Shown: positions 1 through 8,848 of the stretch, in pieces | Layout: the number at the start of each line of letters is the position of its first letter | Position numbering within the stretch: the stretch's first letter is position 1 | From: an uncultured Collinsella sp. | Lineage (GTDB): Bacteria > Actinomycetota > Coriobacteriia > Coriobacteriales > Coriobacteriaceae | NCBI GenBank assembly: GCA_958369225.1 | Contig: CATXID010000002.1 | Location: 186,001 to 250,000 of the forward strand | Direction of reading: 5' to 3' | Length of the DNA: 64,000 nucleotides | The notes under the pieces: generated by a model | The model's database searches: none | Told to the model about the DNA's origin: nothing | The model's input: the letters and a program-made list of their open reading frames with translations, nothing else | Program-made: the position numbers and the translations under genes

Positions 1-731
1 GTGCAAATGCGCTTCACGGCCATGGCGACGCCATAGTAGGTGGCGTGCTTCTTCTCGATGATGGTGTAGGCGGAGTTCTTGACGTCCTCGGCGATGCGCT
101 TCTCGGCAGCCTCATGCTCCAGATGACCGTGAAGCTCGCAGAAGGTGTTCAGCGGAACGCCGGCAACCTGGGCGCTGGACCAAGCAACGAACTCGGAGTC
201 GCCGTGCTCACCCATGACATAGGCCTGGACATCGCGCGGGTCGACCTCAACGTGGGCACCAAGCATCTGCTGCAGACGACCGGTGTCGAGCACGGTACCG
301 GAGCCGATGACATGGCCCTCGGGCAGGCCGGACATCTTGATGGCGGCATAGGTCAGAACATCGACCGGGTTGGAGACGATGAGCAAAATGCCGTCGAAGC
401 CGGACTTCTTAATCTCGGGGATAATGGACTTAAAGATGTTGACGTTCTTGTTGACCAGGTCCAAGCGGGTCTCACCGGGCTTCTGGGCAGCGCCAGCGGT
501 GACAACGATCATGGCGGCGTCGGCGACATCGGAATAATCGCCGGCGTAGATCTTCATCGGCTCGGCAAACGTCATGCCGTGCGCGATATCCAGAGCCTCA
601 CCCTCGGCGCGGTTCTTGTCCACGTCGATGAGGACCATCTCGGAGAACAGACCGCTCTGCATCAGCGCGAACGCCGAAGACGAACCGACGAAACCGCAGC
701 CGACAATAGCGACCTTCTTCTCGTTAACCAT
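1..731 (-). CDS. ldh: L-lactate dehydrogenase, C-terminus cut by the window edge
   Basis: NAD-dependent reduction of pyruvate to lactate, a cytoplasmic fermentation step. About 243 residues are visible of the usual 310-320. The N-terminus has the Rossmann motif VAIVGCGFVGSS. The substrate loop reads AGAAQKPGETRLDLV; glutamine where malate dehydrogenases carry arginine favours lactate over malate. The catalytic histidine is in GEHGDSEF, and the NADH-site motif SNPVDVLTY is present. The ATG at 731 follows a purine-rich ribosome binding site (GGAGAGAGA). A stem-loop lies just upstream of that site. The gene is transcribed alone, away from the aminotransferase. Confidence 0.92.
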   Translation of the reverse strand, partial: MVNEKKVAIVGCGFVGSSSAFALMQSGLFSEMVLIDVDKNRAEGEALDIAHGMTFAEPMKIYAGDYSDVADAAMIVVTAGAAQKPGETRLDLVNKNVNIFKSIIPEIKKSGFDGILLIVSNPVDVLTYAAIKMSGLPEGHVIGSGTVLDTGRLQQMLGAHVEVDPRDVQAYVMGEHGDSEFVAWSSAQVAGVPLNTFCELHGHLEHEAAEKRIAEDVKNSAYTIIEKKHATYYGVAMAVKRIC

Positions 732-756
732 TAGAAACTCCCATCTCTCTCCACAA

Positions 757-789
757 GCAAGCCGCCCGGGAACGACCCGAGCGGCTTGC
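757..789 (-). promoter_or_regulatory. Stem-loop in the ldh leader
   Basis: A 9-bp perfect stem (GCAAGCCGC with GCGGCTTGC) with a 15-base loop whose edges can also pair sits directly upstream of the ldh ribosome binding site. No T tract follows in the ldh direction, so this is a 5' leader structure and not a terminator. A role in mRNA stability or translation is inference. Confidence 0.55.
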
Positions 790-932
790 CGTAATCCCAA
801 TACATCCAATCGGGACTTTGATTATGCTCCTATTCGCAGCCAAAAATCGACCGTTTACCGAAATTGTTTGCAGGATTCGTAAAATAACTGCACGAAATCG
901 GTTTCGAGCTATTGACGAGGCGAAATAGCTTT

Positions 933-2096
933 CTAATACAGGCCCGCCTCGCGAATGGCCTCGACAGCCAAAGCAATCTGATCGGGCGGCAGGACCAGCG
1001 CCATGCGCACGTGTCCCTCGCCCGAAGGACCAAAGCTCGCGCCCGGCGTCACCACAACGCCGGCCTTCTCCATAAGCTCCTCGCAAAACGCCATGGAATC
1101 GGTGCGACCACCGGGAAGCTTGGCCCACACAAACATAGAGCCATGCGCGTTGGGACGCTCCCAGCCCAAGTTCTCAAGACCGTCGCACAGGGCATCACGG
1201 CGCTCCTGGTACTTCAGACGCTGCGCCTCGACCTCATCGCGCGGGCCGTTGAGGCAGGCGATAGCAGCCTTCTGGATCGGGAAGAACATGCCAAAGTCGA
1301 TCTGGCCGCGCAGTTTGGCAAAGGCAGAGACCACATCCTCGCGGCCGACCAAAAAGCCGATGCGGGCACCAGTGACGTTAAACGACTTGGAGAGCGAGAA
1401 AAACTCCACGCCCACCTCGAGCGCACCGGGATACTGCAAGAAGCTGCCGCCCGGCTCACCGTCAAACACGATATCGGAGTATGCATTGTCGTGAACGATG
1501 AGCAGGTCGTGCTCGCGGGCGAAGGCGATGATCTCCTCGTAGACCTCGGGCGTGCCCACCGAGCCCACCGGGTTGGCGGGCAGCGATACGATCATATACT
1601 TGGCACGATCGGCCACCTCGGGATCGATACCCGCCACATAGGGCAGGTAATTATGCTCGGCAACCAGCGGATAGTACTCGAGCTTGGCATCGGCAATCTT
1701 CGCACCCGCCTCAAAGACCGGGTAGCACGGATCGGGAACCAGGATGGTGTCACCCGGATCGAGCAGGGCCAGGCCCAAATGGCCCACGCCCTCCTGCGTG
1801 CCGTTGCACGACTGCACCATGGACGGTGTAATGCCCGAAACGCCAAAGCGACGCTCATAGTAATCGCACACGGCTTGTTTGAGTTCAGGCAGGTCGCGCA
1901 GGGCATACTTCCACATCTCGGGATCTTGGGCTGCTTGCGTGAGCGCCTCGACCACGTGGCCGTACGGCTTAAAGTCGGGCGTGCCCACGCTCATGTTGTA
2001 AATGGTCTTGCCCTGGGCCTTCAGCGCGAGAAGCTTGTTGTTGAGCGAGGCGAAGACCTCCGCGCCAAAGCGGTCGAGACGCTGCGATGCCTGCAT
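933..2096 (-). CDS. PLP-dependent aminotransferase, DapL/alanine-aminotransferase type
   Basis: Class I/II fold type I aminotransferase of 387 residues. The PLP lysine is in SLSKSFNVTGARIGF. The HDNAYSDIVFDG stretch and the PANPVG motif fit the family that includes LL-diaminopimelate and glutamate-pyruvate aminotransferases. I chose the ATG at 2096 because GGAAGGTGG lies just upstream; a longer in-frame reading would run through a terminator-like hairpin. It is the only gene between ldh and nadE and lies 117 bases downstream of nadE on the same strand. The exact amino acid substrate cannot be told from sequence alone. Confidence 0.85.
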   Translation of the reverse strand: MQASQRLDRFGAEVFASLNNKLLALKAQGKTIYNMSVGTPDFKPYGHVVEALTQAAQDPEMWKYALRDLPELKQAVCDYYERRFGVSGITPSMVQSCNGTQEGVGHLGLALLDPGDTILVPDPCYPVFEAGAKIADAKLEYYPLVAEHNYLPYVAGIDPEVADRAKYMIVSLPANPVGSVGTPEVYEEIIAFAREHDLLIVHDNAYSDIVFDGEPGGSFLQYPGALEVGVEFFSLSKSFNVTGARIGFLVGREDVVSAFAKLRGQIDFGMFFPIQKAAIACLNGPRDEVEAQRLKYQERRDALCDGLENLGWERPNAHGSMFVWAKLPGGRTDSMAFCEELMEKAGVVVTPGASFGPSGEGHVRMALVLPPDQIALAVEAIREAGLY

Positions 2097-2112
2097 GGTG
2101 CCACCTTCCGAT

Positions 2113-2145
2113 ATAAAAACGCGGCGCTCCGACAAGAGCGCCGCG
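2113..2145 (-). terminator. Rho-independent terminator between nadE and the aminotransferase
   Basis: A 9-10-bp GC-only stem (GCGGCGCTC with GAGCGCCGC, 6-base loop) is followed on the minus strand by GTTTTTATAT. It lies only about 10 bases ahead of the aminotransferase ribosome binding site, so it may act as an attenuator in that gene's leader as well as ending nadE transcription. Confidence 0.75.
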
Positions 2146-2213
2146 CGATACGGGCCATCAGATTGCAAAAGTGTAACGCTTGTAACCCCCGTATTGGTTC
2201 AATTTAGCCAACC

Positions 2214-4193
2214 TTAGTCAACTGGATTGAGCGCGTCGATCTGCGCGAGCCACAGACGCGAGCTGGCGTCACTCGGCATACGCCAATCGCCGCGCGGGCT
2301 GAGCGTCACCGAGCCCACCTTGGGACCATCGGGCAGGCAGCTGCGCTTAAACTGCTGGGCAAAGAAGCGACGATAGAACGTACGCAGCCACGTGTGGACG
2401 GTCTTGGCGTCGTAGACGTCCTCGAAGCTCTTGAGCGCCATGCGGTAGATCTTGCCCGGCTCAAAGCCAAAACGCAGCAGGTTGTAGAGGAAGTAGTCGT
2501 GCAACTCGTACGGGCCCACCAAATCCTCAGTCTTCTGCGCAATCTCGCCGTCGCCCGTGGGCGGCAGAAGCTCAGGGGACACCGGCGTATCGAGGATGTC
2601 GAGCAAGACCTCGGCAATACGCCCGCCAAAGACATCAGCCGCATAGCGCACCAGATGACGCACAAGCGTCTTGGGCACGCTCGCATTGACGGCGTACATG
2701 CTCATGTGGTCGCCGTTATAGGTAGCCCAGCCGAGCGCCAGCTCCGACAAATCGCCCGTGCCGATGACAAAACCGCCGGCCTGGTTGGCCAGATCCATCA
2801 GAATCTGCGTACGCTCGCGGGCCTGGCTGTTCTCGTAGGTCACGTCCTGCACGGTCGGATCGTGCTCAATGTCCTTGAAGTGCTGCTCCACAGCCGCGTG
2901 GATCGAAACCTCGCGGAAGCTCACGCCCAGGTCGCGCGCGAGCGACTCGGCGTTGGACTTAGTGCGATGCGTCGTGCCAAAGCCGGGCATGGAGACCGCC
3001 GTGATACCCGTGCGCGGCAGCCCCAGCGCATCGAAGGCGCGCACGGTCACAAGCAGTGCCAGCGTGGAGTCCAGGCCGCCCGAAAGACCGATGACTGCAG
3101 CCTTGGTGCCCGTATGGGCCAGGCGGGTCTTAAGGCCGGCGGTCTGCAGGTCGAGGATGGTCTCGCAGCGCTCGGCCAGATCACCGTGGTCGGCCGGCAC
3201 AAAAGGCGCGCGGGGGAAGACACGGTCGATATCGCAGGCATCGCGCAGGACAGGCTCTTTGGCCAGCACGCCCTCAAACGAAAATTCAACGGTCGTGGCC
3301 TCCGGCGCATCATCCGCGCGCGTCCACGTCGTCGAGCGACGGCGCTCGGCAACCAGGCGGTCAAGATCGACATCGGCCACCGCCATATCGCAGGTGAGGA
3401 GCTTCGTGGCGGCGAGCTTGGAGCCGTTTTCATAGACGAGGTTCTCGCCCGCAAAGACCATATCGGTCGTGGACTCGCCCTCACTCGCGTCCGCATAGGC
3501 ATAGGCGCAGTACAGGCGCGCGCTTTGGTTAGAGATAAGGCTGCGGCGGTAATCTGCCTTGCCGATAATCTCGTCCGAGGCCGACGGGTTGAGAATCACC
3601 GTGGCGCCGGCAAGCGCCATCTCGGTCGAAGGGGGTGCCGGCACCCACAGGTCCTCGCAGACCTCAACGCCCAGCACCAGGTCCTCGGCGCCCTCATCAC
3701 AGCAACGGTAGACAAGCCCCGAGCCCAGCGGGACCGGACCCCGACCGGCAAATTCAAGCCAAACGGGATCGGTAGGTGCTGGAGCAAACCAACGGCGCTC
3801 ATAGAACTCGCCATAGTTGGGCAAATACTTCTTGGCCGTGAGGCCCAAAAGCTCGCCCGCGCAGCACACGGCGGCGCAGTTGTAGATATTCTCGGCAACC
3901 GCAACGGGAAGACCGACGGTAAAGACAATCGGCAGCTCGCGAGTTTCATCGAGAATATGTGCCAGTGCGGTCTCGCAGGCATGCAGCAGTGTGCGGTTAT
4001 GGAACAGATCGGCCGCGGTATAGCCGGTCAGGTTAAGCTCGGGCAGCACCAGCGCGCGAACGCCACGCTCGGCAGCCTCGCGAACAGCCGCCAGTGCAAC
4101 CTCGGCATTGCCCTCAATGTCGGCAACGCGAATCCGCGGCGACGCCGCCGCCACGCGCAAAAAGCCATCAGACTGAGAAAGGTGAAGATTCAT
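2214..4193 (-). CDS. nadE: Glutamine-dependent NAD+ synthase
   Basis: Two-domain enzyme of 659 residues that makes NAD+ from deamido-NAD+, ATP and glutamine. The N-terminal nitrilase-type glutaminase has a complete triad: Glu52 (LPELNLTGY), Lys121 (TAKKYLPNYGEFYE) and Cys179 (GVEVCEDLW). The C-terminal synthetase has the P-loop SGGLDST at 371-377. Length matches the long actinobacterial form, which channels ammonia between domains. The ATG at 4193 follows GGGAG at good spacing; an upstream in-frame ATG at 4220 lacks one. The gene stands alone between its own terminator and a divergent gene. Confidence 0.95.
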   Translation of the reverse strand: MNLHLSQSDGFLRVAAASPRIRVADIEGNAEVALAAVREAAERGVRALVLPELNLTGYTAADLFHNRTLLHACETALAHILDETRELPIVFTVGLPVAVAENIYNCAAVCCAGELLGLTAKKYLPNYGEFYERRWFAPAPTDPVWLEFAGRGPVPLGSGLVYRCCDEGAEDLVLGVEVCEDLWVPAPPSTEMALAGATVILNPSASDEIIGKADYRRSLISNQSARLYCAYAYADASEGESTTDMVFAGENLVYENGSKLAATKLLTCDMAVADVDLDRLVAERRRSTTWTRADDAPEATTVEFSFEGVLAKEPVLRDACDIDRVFPRAPFVPADHGDLAERCETILDLQTAGLKTRLAHTGTKAAVIGLSGGLDSTLALLVTVRAFDALGLPRTGITAVSMPGFGTTHRTKSNAESLARDLGVSFREVSIHAAVEQHFKDIEHDPTVQDVTYENSQARERTQILMDLANQAGGFVIGTGDLSELALGWATYNGDHMSMYAVNASVPKTLVRHLVRYAADVFGGRIAEVLLDILDTPVSPELLPPTGDGEIAQKTEDLVGPYELHDYFLYNLLRFGFEPGKIYRMALKSFEDVYDAKTVHTWLRTFYRRFFAQQFKRSCLPDGPKVGSVTLSPRGDWRMPSDASSRLWLAQIDALNPVD

Positions 4194-4396
4194 AAGAATG
4201 CTCCCGTGCGTAGACGCCATTCACAACAATTAGCAAGCCCTATTGTAGTTCAACCGCCGGGTGCAACCGCATCCCACCACCTTGGTGAGCTATTGATGAG
4301 TTGATGGTATCTGTTAAATGTCACGTACGATTCACATCTGGTGGGTACCCTGATGGCTAAACGAAACGAAGCAGATTTACACCGGGAGGACCCCGT

Positions 4397-5338
4397 ATGA
4401 CTACCAAGTACACCGACGCGCCGCGCACGCGCGTCATGACACCGGCCGCGCTCAACAACGGCGTGCACGAGAACCATTCCATCGGACAGACCATGGCCAT
4501 CGCGCCCAAAAAGGGCCTGTTCGACGACATTTCCATTCCCCAGATCGTCGCCGGCGCCGCAGCTGCCGCCACGAGCGTTGCGCTTGCCTCCAAGATCGGT
4601 ATCGCCGGATCGGTGATCGGCGCCGCCGTGAGCTCAGTCATCACTGTTGTGTCCTCGCAGGTCTATCGCCATTTTATCTCCGCCAGCGCCAAAGCCCTCA
4701 AAGGTACGCACGCTGACGTCGACTACCCCGCCGGCGCCTATGAGCCCGTTGAATTTAATGCCGAGGAGCACCTGGGCGGCGCCGCGACTACGCAGGAGAT
4801 GCGCCAGATTGCGGGGCGCGCGACCACGGCGCGCGTCGCCCCCAACAGCCTGCGCGCCAAGGCGGCGGCAGAGCGCAGCCAGACGCAAAAGAAGGTCATC
4901 GTCTTCTCGATCGCCATCGCCATCGTCGCGGTCATCGCCTGCGCCGGCGCCATCCTTATCACCACCGCCGGCGAGGGTTTGGGCGCACGCCCCGAGCCGA
5001 TCTTGTCGTCGCGCACGACCGAGCACGCCGCGGATAGCACCGATCAATCGCAAAGCAAGCAGGACGACTCGCAGGGCAACTCCGCATCCGCCGATTCGTC
5101 CTCCAGCACCCCTGACCAGTCGCAGGGCACCGATTCCTCTACGGTCAACAGTGGCACGCCGTCCGGCACAACCGACTCAAGCCAAACGACTGACGGTTCT
5201 CAGCCGAGCACGGGCGACCAGACGAGCGACACCACGTCGGGAACGGGCGCAGCAGACAGCAGCAACAGCAATTCGAGTGGCACTACATCGGGCACGACAT
5301 CTGACAGTTCAAGCCAGGGCACGACATCGGGCAACTAG
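4397..5338 (+). CDS. Membrane protein with Ser/Thr-rich external tail
   Basis: Not recognised. 313 residues. An N-terminal cytoplasmic stretch is followed by an Ala/Gly-rich hydrophobic segment (about 49-88), a polar region, and a clear transmembrane helix (about 164-192, VIVFSIAIAIVAVIACAG). From residue 205 to the end the chain is a low-complexity Ser/Thr/Gly/Asp/Gln tail with many SSxQ and TTSGT repeats, as in surface stalks. The ATG follows GGGAGGACC. It is monocistronic, with a terminator downstream. A cell-envelope role is inference from topology only. Confidence 0.75.
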   Translation: MTTKYTDAPRTRVMTPAALNNGVHENHSIGQTMAIAPKKGLFDDISIPQIVAGAAAAATSVALASKIGIAGSVIGAAVSSVITVVSSQVYRHFISASAKALKGTHADVDYPAGAYEPVEFNAEEHLGGAATTQEMRQIAGRATTARVAPNSLRAKAAAERSQTQKKVIVFSIAIAIVAVIACAGAILITTAGEGLGARPEPILSSRTTEHAADSTDQSQSKQDDSQGNSASADSSSSTPDQSQGTDSSTVNSGTPSGTTDSSQTTDGSQPSTGDQTSDTTSGTGAADSSNSNSSGTTSGTTSDSSSQGTTSGN

Positions 5339-5370
5339 GCACTGCATCCCCAGATAGGCAACCTGTACAA

Positions 5371-5403
5371 CGGGCGCGAATCGACAGCGGTTCGCGCCCG
5401 TTT
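5371..5403 (+). terminator. Rho-independent terminator of the 4397 gene
   Basis: GGGCGCGAA pairs with TTCGCGCCC over a 10-base loop, followed by GTTTGCC. It lies 32 bases beyond the stop codon. Confidence 0.7.
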
Positions 5404-5474
5404 GCCTTGGGCGCCGTCATGGCGAGCGCCATGCGATGGTAAGATGCTTTACATGTGTAAAGAGGAGATTTGCC

Positions 5475-6770
5475 ATGAGCAAGACAATAGTTAGGCCCAC
5501 GCTTTCGCTGGGCAACCACATCTATCTGTATCGCCTGCTGCGCGATGCGATTGGATGCGGCAAGCAAACGTTTATGACACAGGTCGAGGAGGCGCTCGCC
5601 GCTGGCGACATGACTGCTTATGACCTGGGCTTCGAGTCCACGCGCGAGTTGCTCGAGGAGCTTGACGACTGCATTAAGCTGACCGTCTTTAAGGGCGGTC
5701 GCCTGTATGCCACGGTCATCGCCAACGAGGCCTGGGATGCCGCACTTGCCAAGGGCGAGGACAAGCCCAAGGCCACCAAGGGCACCAAGCAGTCCTACAA
5801 AAAGAAAAAGCGCGGCGAGAAGGACCTCAAGGCTGTGCGCCCCAAGCACGTTAAGCGTCCCGAGCCCGTGGCCGTGGCCGAAGTCGCTCCGGAGCCCGAG
5901 GCAGCGGTTGAAGTCGCTATTGAGGTAGCAGCAGAAGCCGAAACCGAAATCGCCGCCATGACCGATCCCGAAGTCATGTCAGAGCAGGAAGCCGCTGTGG
6001 AGCTCAACGAGGCCCCCAAGTCGACAACCGAAGAAGCCGCTAACCAACCCGAGACGCCTGCGTTCCAAAACAGCGATGTCTTTGGCAACGAGGCCGAGGA
6101 CGATCAGTCCGACGAGCCCGCCGATCAAGGCGCTACCGAGTCGGCGCCGGAGCCCGAGACGCCGCAGCCCGCCATCTCGCTCACGGTTGTCTATGACCCC
6201 GAGAACGCCAACGCCGGCATCACCACCATGGCATCCACGCCGGTCGAAGCAAAGCTGCCTGTCGAGGCAGAGGACGCCCCACAAGCCGATGCCAAAACCG
6301 AGACTGAAGACACATCCGTCTCCGTGGAACCGACAGATTCCGCAGTTAAGCCGGAACCGGTGCCTGAGTCTGCACCCGTCATCGAGTCCGCATCCGAACC
6401 TGTCTATGACCAGATTCCCGCACCGGCTCCGGTCCCCGCTGCAGCACCGGCCCCCGCACCCGCAACGCCCGCCATCCCCGAGGACTTCCCCGTCGATTTC
6501 GCAACCGAGGTCTTCTGCCCCGGCCCGCTTCTGCACCAGCTGTCGACCTATCTCCCCTACGGCGCCGACACGCTCGGCATCGTCGGCGAGTACTACTGGA
6601 TCGCCCGCGAGAGCGGTACCATCGAGGCCGCGCGAAACCGCGCAAGCTTCCCCCTGCGCTACACGCAGGCCGGCGAGCGCCGCGAGGTTACCGTGCGCAT
6701 CCGCCGCAACACCACCGGTGGCCTCGGATCCACCTGGGCCATCGATAAAGTCGAAGAACCCGAGCAGTAA
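5475..6770 (+). CDS. Uncharacterised protein with LOTUS-like N-terminus and acidic linker
   Basis: 431 residues, no assigned function. Residues about 8-85 form a compact block whose pattern (an AGDMTAYDLGFESTRELLEEL core, then a basic strand and GRLYATV) resembles the OST-HTH/LOTUS RNA-binding fold; this is my pattern reading, not a database hit. A Lys-rich patch (SYKKKKRGEKDLKAVRPKH) follows, then about 220 residues of Pro/Glu/Ala-rich linker, then a C-terminal domain of about 90 residues ending in VTVRIRRNTTGGLGSTWAI. The ATG at 5475 has GGAG seven bases upstream. Monocistronic, with its own terminator. Confidence 0.7.
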   Translation: MSKTIVRPTLSLGNHIYLYRLLRDAIGCGKQTFMTQVEEALAAGDMTAYDLGFESTRELLEELDDCIKLTVFKGGRLYATVIANEAWDAALAKGEDKPKATKGTKQSYKKKKRGEKDLKAVRPKHVKRPEPVAVAEVAPEPEAAVEVAIEVAAEAETEIAAMTDPEVMSEQEAAVELNEAPKSTTEEAANQPETPAFQNSDVFGNEAEDDQSDEPADQGATESAPEPETPQPAISLTVVYDPENANAGITTMASTPVEAKLPVEAEDAPQADAKTETEDTSVSVEPTDSAVKPEPVPESAPVIESASEPVYDQIPAPAPVPAAAPAPAPATPAIPEDFPVDFATEVFCPGPLLHQLSTYLPYGADTLGIVGEYYWIARESGTIEAARNRASFPLRYTQAGERREVTVRIRRNTTGGLGSTWAIDKVEEPEQ

Positions 6771-6776
6771 CGACAA

Positions 6777-6816
6777 ACGGCTCAAATCCAAATCAGGATT
6801 TGAGCCGTTTTTATTT
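6777..6816 (+). terminator. Strong Rho-independent terminator of the 5475 gene
   Basis: ACGGCTCAAATCC pairs perfectly with GGATTTGAGCCGT over a 6-base loop, followed by TTTTTATTT. Confidence 0.9.
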
Positions 6817-6841
6817 GTTGATGTTGCGCAACCAACAGCGA

Positions 6842-6941
6842 GCGGGCCGCAAGTGCCCCAGGTTGCCGTGAAAGAGGAGCGACGCGTACTTCGGTACGCG
6901 AACGACGGCTTGAACGGCAAGATGGGGTGCTTGCGACCCGC
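6842..6941. other. 100-nt structured intergenic element with UUCG-capped hairpin
   Basis: Three nested pairings are visible. An outer 18-bp stem joins 6842-6859 to 6924-6941, with one mismatch and two G-U pairs. An inner 7-bp stem joins TTGCCGT (6863-6869) to ACGGCAA (6914-6920). The apex is a 7-bp hairpin, CGCGTAC with GTACGCG, closed by TTCG (6883-6900). Purine-rich single strands (about 6870-6882 and 6901-6913) flank the apex. It lies between two convergent genes beyond the terminator of the upstream one. It could be a small RNA or a palindromic repeat element; no promoter was identified. Confidence 0.5.
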
Positions 6942-6954
6942 GCAGCGTCGAGCA

Positions 6955-6981
6955 GTTACGCGGTTTGGAAAACCGCGTAAC
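6955..6981 (-). terminator. Hairpin at the 3' end of ettA
   Basis: GTTACGCGGTTT pairs perfectly with AAACCGCGTAAC over a 3-base loop, 4 bases beyond the ettA stop codon. No clear T tract follows on either strand, so termination may be weak or the hairpin may protect the mRNA end. Confidence 0.5.
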
Positions 6982-6984
6982 GAT

Positions 6985-8664
6985 CTAGTCGCGCGTCAGC
7001 TTACGGTGAATACGATGCGGCTGGGCTGCGTCCTCGCCCAGGCGCTCGATGCGGTTGGCCTGATAGGCCTCGAAGTTGCCCTCGAACCAATACCAGTTGC
7101 CCGGATTCTCATCGGTGCCTTCCCACGCCAGAATGTGCGTGGCGACGCGGTCCAGGAACATACGGTCGTGGCTAATGACCACAGAGCAGCCCGGGAACTC
7201 GAGCAGCGCCGCCTCGAGCGAGGACAGCGTCTCGACGTCGAGGTCGTTCGTGGGCTCGTCGAGGAGCAGCAGGTTGCCGCCCTGCTTGAGCGTAAGCGCC
7301 AAGTTCAGACGGTTGCGTTCGCCACCGGAGAGTACGCCGGCGCGCTTCTGCTGGTCCTGGCCCTTAAAGCCAAAGCTCGCCACATAAGCACGGCTCGGAA
7401 CCTCGGTCTCGCCGACCATCATGTGGTCCAGGCCGTCCGAAACGACCTCCCACAGGTTCTTGTCGGGGTCGATGCCAGAACGGTTCTGGTCGACGTAAGA
7501 AATCTTGACGGTCTCGCCCACCTCGAGCTCGCCCGAAGTCAGCGGCTCCAGACCCACAATCGTCTTGAACAGCGTGGTCTTACCGACACCGTTGGGGCCG
7601 ATCACGCCCACGATGCCGTTGCGCGGCAGGGTGAACGAAAGGTCATCGATGAGCACGCGGCCATCGAACTCCTTGTGCAGATGATGGGCCTCGAGCACCT
7701 TGTTGCCCAGACGCGGTCCCACGAGGATGCGGATGTCGGTCCAGTCGAGCTTCTGGCTTGCGCGGGCCTCGGCCTCCATCTCCTCGTAGCGAGCCAGACG
7801 GGCCTTGTTCTTGGCCTGGCGAGCCTTGGGCGAGCTGCGTACCCACTCGAGCTCGGCCTCCATGCGCTTGGCGAGCTTGGCGTCACGGTTGCCCTGCGCC
7901 TCGATACGGGCGGCCTTGGTCTCCAGATACGTGGAGTAGTTGCCCTTGTAGGGATAAAGGTGGCCGCGGTCGACCTCGCAGATCCACTCGGCAACGTTAT
8001 CCAGGAAGTAGCGATCGTGCGTGACGGCAAGCACCGCGCCCTGGTAGTTGTGCAGGAAGTGCTCGAGCCACAGGATCGACTCGGCGTCCAGGTGGTTCGT
8101 GGGCTCGTCGAGCAGCAGCAGGTCGGGAGCCTCGAGCAGCAGCTTGCACAGGGCCACACGGCGGCGCTCGCCGCCGGAAAGCACGTTGACCGGCATGTCG
8201 GAATCGGGCAGCTGCAGGGCGTCCATGGCCTGGCCGAGCTTGGAATCGATATCCCAGCCGTCGGCGGCGTCGATCTCGTCCTGGAGCTTTCCCATCTCGG
8301 CCATGAGGGCGTCCATGTCACAGTCGGGGTCGCACATCTCCTCGCCGATCTTGTTAAAGCGATCGACCTTGGCAATCATGTCGCCAAATGCCATGCGCAC
8401 GTTCTCGATAACGGTCTTGTCGTCGTCGAGCGGCGGCTCCTGCTGCAGGATGCCCACGGTGTAGCCAGGAGTGAGCCTGGCATCGCCGTTGGAGACCTCC
8501 TCGATACCGGCCATGATCTTGAGCAGGGTCGACTTGCCCATGCCGTTGGGGCCCACGACGCCGATCTTGGCACCGGGATAGAAGCTCAGGGTCACGTCGT
8601 CAAGAATCACCTTGTCGCCATGGGCCTTGCGAGCCTGATACATCTGGTAGATAAACTCCGCCAT
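6985..8664 (-). CDS. ettA: ABC-F protein EttA, energy-dependent translational throttle
   Basis: Cytoplasmic ABC-F ATPase that binds the ribosomal E site and gates the first peptide bond according to ATP/ADP ratio (family knowledge). 559 residues, close to the 555 of E. coli EttA. It has two ABC cassettes, with Walker A GPNGMGKST and GPNGVGKTT, signatures LSGGERRRVALC and LSGGERNRLNLA, and Walker B LLLDEPTNHLD and LLLDEPTNDLD. Between them is the arginine/lysine-rich P-site tRNA interaction motif region (SSPKARQAKNKARL). The N-terminus MAEFIYQMYQARK is typical of EttA rather than Uup or antibiotic-resistance ABC-Fs. Single gene. Confidence 0.95.
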   Translation of the reverse strand: MAEFIYQMYQARKAHGDKVILDDVTLSFYPGAKIGVVGPNGMGKSTLLKIMAGIEEVSNGDARLTPGYTVGILQQEPPLDDDKTVIENVRMAFGDMIAKVDRFNKIGEEMCDPDCDMDALMAEMGKLQDEIDAADGWDIDSKLGQAMDALQLPDSDMPVNVLSGGERRRVALCKLLLEAPDLLLLDEPTNHLDAESILWLEHFLHNYQGAVLAVTHDRYFLDNVAEWICEVDRGHLYPYKGNYSTYLETKAARIEAQGNRDAKLAKRMEAELEWVRSSPKARQAKNKARLARYEEMEAEARASQKLDWTDIRILVGPRLGNKVLEAHHLHKEFDGRVLIDDLSFTLPRNGIVGVIGPNGVGKTTLFKTIVGLEPLTSGELEVGETVKISYVDQNRSGIDPDKNLWEVVSDGLDHMMVGETEVPSRAYVASFGFKGQDQQKRAGVLSGGERNRLNLALTLKQGGNLLLLDEPTNDLDVETLSSLEAALLEFPGCSVVISHDRMFLDRVATHILAWEGTDENPGNWYWFEGNFEAYQANRIERLGEDAAQPHRIHRKLTRD

Positions 8665-8755
8665 TTGCCTGTTTTATCCTTTCTACCTGCTGTTTCCCTA
8701 TTCTTGATTCGCTTTAGTGGAAACGAAATGAGGAAACCAGCTCTGAAACTTAACG

Positions 8756-8783
8756 AAAAAGGGGCATGGTTGCCCACACCCCC
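8756..8783 (-). terminator. Probable terminator of the sdpRI operon
   Basis: On the minus strand GGGC-AACCAT-GCCC, with a possible outer GGGG/CCCC pairing, is followed by TTTTTCG, 65 bases past the sdpI-like stop codon. The stem is short, so confidence is moderate. Confidence 0.5.
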
Positions 8784-8848
8784 TAATACTACCTGGGAAA
8801 AGTCCCCCGGAACATACTATGAACTGCGTACGCTAGTTTTCCGCAACC

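Noticed and set aside
2394..4304. 636-codon frame antisense to nadE
   Set aside because: Antisense shadow of a fully conserved gene, no start signal.
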